In this document: piece by piece, positions 6,749 through 8,105 of the stretch
Numbering within the stretch: the first letter of the stretch is position 1
How the letters are laid out: every line of letters starts with the position of its first letter
DNA from: Halobacteriovoraceae bacterium
Lineage (GTDB): Bacteria > Bdellovibrionota > Bacteriovoracia > Bacteriovoracales > Bacteriovoracaceae
Length of the DNA: 8,105 nucleotides
Direction of reading: 5' to 3'
NCBI GenBank assembly: GCA_018663815.1
Contig: JABJPQ010000282.1
Coordinates: 1-8,105 of the forward strand
The notes under the pieces: model-generated
Seen by the model: the letters and a program-made list of their open reading frames with translations, nothing else
Database searches by the model: none
What the model was told of the DNA's origin: nothing
Translations under genes and position numbers: made by a program

Positions 6749-7531
6749 ATGAAAGATGTATTCACAGTCCTAGTTATTGTTAAAGATGATGAACTTAAGC
6801 CTGTTGTGGCTCAAGTACTAACAGAGCAAAAATATCGTCTTGTTTATGCCGAAAATTCTCAAGAAGCACGTCTTAAATTTACTAATGAAATATTTAATAT
6901 GATTGTGCTTGATATGGGAGTTCGTGGTTTTGAACAAAGCTCATTTGTTGATGGAGTGAGAAGAAAAGAAAAGCTAAAACCAGTCGGAGATAAAATTCCT
7001 GTGTTAGTTTTAAGCGATAAGCCGGATGAGTTTTCTGAAAAGTACATGGGAATTGATAATGTGAAATATCTTGAATCTCCCTTTACGGCTTTAGAGATGA
7101 AAAAGAAACTTCTGACCTTTATAGGAAATAAGGATATTATTTCACAAAATACAAAAACTGTTGCTGAGGGTGAATATCTTATTACTGAAGGTGGTGTCAG
7201 TCACGAGATGTATTGGATTTTGGCCGGAACATTTTTGATTACTAAAATGAACCATGATGATGACAATGTCATTATAGGGGAAGCCTATCCAGGCGAGTTG
7301 GTGGGAGAAATGAGTTTCTTAGACAATCTCACCAGATCTGCCAGTGTTCGTGCTACAACTGATTCGGAAGTTTTAGTTATTCCACATAAAAAATTTATCG
7401 ATGTTATGGATCAGCAACCTCGTTGGTTTAGGTCTTTGATGCAAACGATATCTGAGCGACTTAGAAAAGCAGATAATACGATTGCTAAAAAATATGTAAA
7501 AGTTGAAGACTCAGACAAGGACTCAGCTTAG
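6749..7531 (+). CDS. Receiver-like domain fused to a cyclic-nucleotide-binding domain
   Basis: This 260-residue cytoplasmic protein has two parts. Residues about 5-125 resemble a response-regulator receiver: acidic pair D13-D14, candidate phospho-acceptor D55 in MIVLDM, S89 in VLVLS, then Y-L-E-S-P-F at 107-112 where receivers have K-P-F. The invariant Lys is thus Ser110, so phosphorylation-driven switching may be weakened or lost. Residues about 136-245 are a cNMP-binding (CRP-N-type) domain with EGEYLITEG, ILAGTFLI and the phosphate cassette PGELVGEMSFLDNLTRSASVRA split as G182-E187 and R196-S197-A198; E187 and R196 are the usual ribose and phosphate contacts, so nucleotide binding looks plausible. 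No helix-turn-helix or enzyme domain follows, so it probably acts through a protein partner. The start at 6749 is the only one after an in-frame stop at 6728; its ribosome site is weak. Its stop overlaps that of convergent cinA. Confidence 0.85.
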   Translation: MKDVFTVLVIVKDDELKPVVAQVLTEQKYRLVYAENSQEARLKFTNEIFNMIVLDMGVRGFEQSSFVDGVRRKEKLKPVGDKIPVLVLSDKPDEFSEKYMGIDNVKYLESPFTALEMKKKLLTFIGNKDIISQNTKTVAEGEYLITEGGVSHEMYWILAGTFLITKMNHDDDNVIIGEAYPGELVGEMSFLDNLTRSASVRATTDSEVLVIPHKKFIDVMDQQPRWFRSLMQTISERLRKADNTIAKKYVKVEDSDKDSA

Positions 7532-8105
7532 TAATTTAAAATTCGTTCAAGTAATTTTAAAAGTGCTGCTTGAGAAAAGACCTCTTTTAATAATTCTCTA
7601 TTTCCTTTGAAATTTAAGACCTCACTTGAATTGGCATGCTTGTCTGAGAAACCAATTCCAATAGTGCCAACAGGCTTCTCCTGTGATCCTCCACCTGGCC
7701 CTGCAATTCCTGTGGTGCTAATTGCGATATCTACTTGTAGTTTTTCTTTTGCTCCATTGGCCATCTCTAAAGCCGTTTCGGCCGATACCGCTCCAAATGA
7801 GTTTAGAGTGTTAGGCATAACACCTAAAGAGTTTACCTTTACGCTATTAGCGTAACTTATAATGCCCCCCCAAAAAACGCTAGAGGATCCACTTGTATTG
7901 GTTATACGACTGGCACATAATCCTCCCGTACAACTTTCTGCAAAACCAAAGCTTAGTTTCTTTTCGTTTGCTTTTTGGATTATAATTTCTTCCAGGGATT
8001 CAGGCCCTATATGCCAGATATAATCATTTAGCTTGGATGATTTAATGAGCCTTACGAGTTTCTCTTCATTTTGTTGGACCTCAAGGTCAGAGCCCACGAG
8101 TTTAA
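7528..8105 (-). CDS. cinA: CinA, C-terminal part (NMN deamidase domain), 5' end beyond the window
   Basis: The frame is open through the right edge, so this is the 3' portion of a longer gene; a GTG at 8095-8097 is not a credible start because coding continues upstream of it. The C-terminal CinA/PncC domain hydrolyses nicotinamide mononucleotide to nicotinate mononucleotide plus ammonia in pyridine-nucleotide recycling. Hallmarks are AESCTGGL (7918-7941), VFWGGIISYAN, GAVSAETALEMA and TTGIAGPGGGS (7684-7715) followed by KPVGTIGIG. Upstream, the segment ending in WHIGPESLEE fits the linker between the N-terminal MoCF-like domain and the CinA domain in full-length CinA, so the missing part is probably the MoCF-like (ADP-ribose pyrophosphatase-type) domain. 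The stop TAA (7528-7530) lies inside the last codons of the convergent receiver-cNMP gene, leaving a four-base overlap and no intergenic terminator. Confidence 0.93.
   Translation of the reverse strand, partial: KLVGSDLEVQQNEEKLVRLIKSSKLNDYIWHIGPESLEEIIIQKANEKKLSFGFAESCTGGLCASRITNTSGSSSVFWGGIISYANSVKVNSLGVMPNTLNSFGAVSAETALEMANGAKEKLQVDIAISTTGIAGPGGGSQEKPVGTIGIGFSDKHANSSEVLNFKGNRELLKEVFSQAALLKLLERILNY

Noticed and set aside
7607..7855. 82-residue plus-strand reading frame opposite cinA
   Set aside because: It is antisense to the conserved CinA motifs, and its sequence is the shadow of Gly/Pro-rich codons there.
8095..8097. GTG as the real start of a stand-alone CinA-domain (PncC-like) protein
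   Set aside because: The frame continues open to the window edge and the residues before the CinA domain look like the linker of full-length CinA. A short PncC form cannot be fully excluded without the neighbouring sequence.

Overview
The window is A+T-rich bacterial DNA carrying seven protein genes and no RNA gene, insertion sequence or CRISPR array that I can see. Four things suggest a Gram-negative predatory-type bacterium of the Bdellovibrionota, perhaps the Bacteriovoracales (Halobacteriovorax, Bacteriovorax, Peredibacter): a giant cysteine-containing lipoprotein, a small exported helical protein, a receiver-cNMP fusion and the low GC content. This placement is an inference from general character, not from a marker gene.

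Layout. Positions 1-3540 (minus) hold the first 1180 codons of a very large lipoprotein whose 3' end lies beyond the left edge. It has a clear lipobox, several Cys-rich knots and a segment resembling the PA-IL/LecA-type galactose-binding fold. A 217-base divergent intergenic region follows. Next is a small exported protein (3758-4036, plus) with its own extended -10 promoter.

Positions 4088-6682 (plus) form a compact four-gene resistance operon: a MerR-family thiol-metal sensor, a thioredoxin-type arsenate reductase (arsC), an ACR3 arsenite efflux pump and ArsH. Gaps are 12 and 13 bases, then a one-base overlap. Together they would reduce arsenate to arsenite, export arsenite and detoxify trivalent organoarsenicals. 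The regulator is unusual: it is not ArsR but a MerR protein with the three mercury-ligand cysteines. The promoter in front of it closely resembles the classical mercury-resistance operator-promoter, with TTGACA, a CGTAC-N4-GTACG dyad and a stretched 19-20 base spacer. The -10 box lies so close to the merR start codon that the message is probably leaderless.

Downstream, 6749-7531 (plus) encodes a receiver-like domain fused to a cyclic-nucleotide-binding domain with no DNA-binding or enzymatic output domain. Converging on it, with stop codons overlapping, is the 3' part of cinA (7528-8105, minus), which runs off the right edge.

The most interesting point is the hybrid wiring, an arsenic-detoxification operon behind a mercury-type MerR/operator switch. 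Next are the modular architecture of the giant lipoprotein and the Cys-tipped ArsH.
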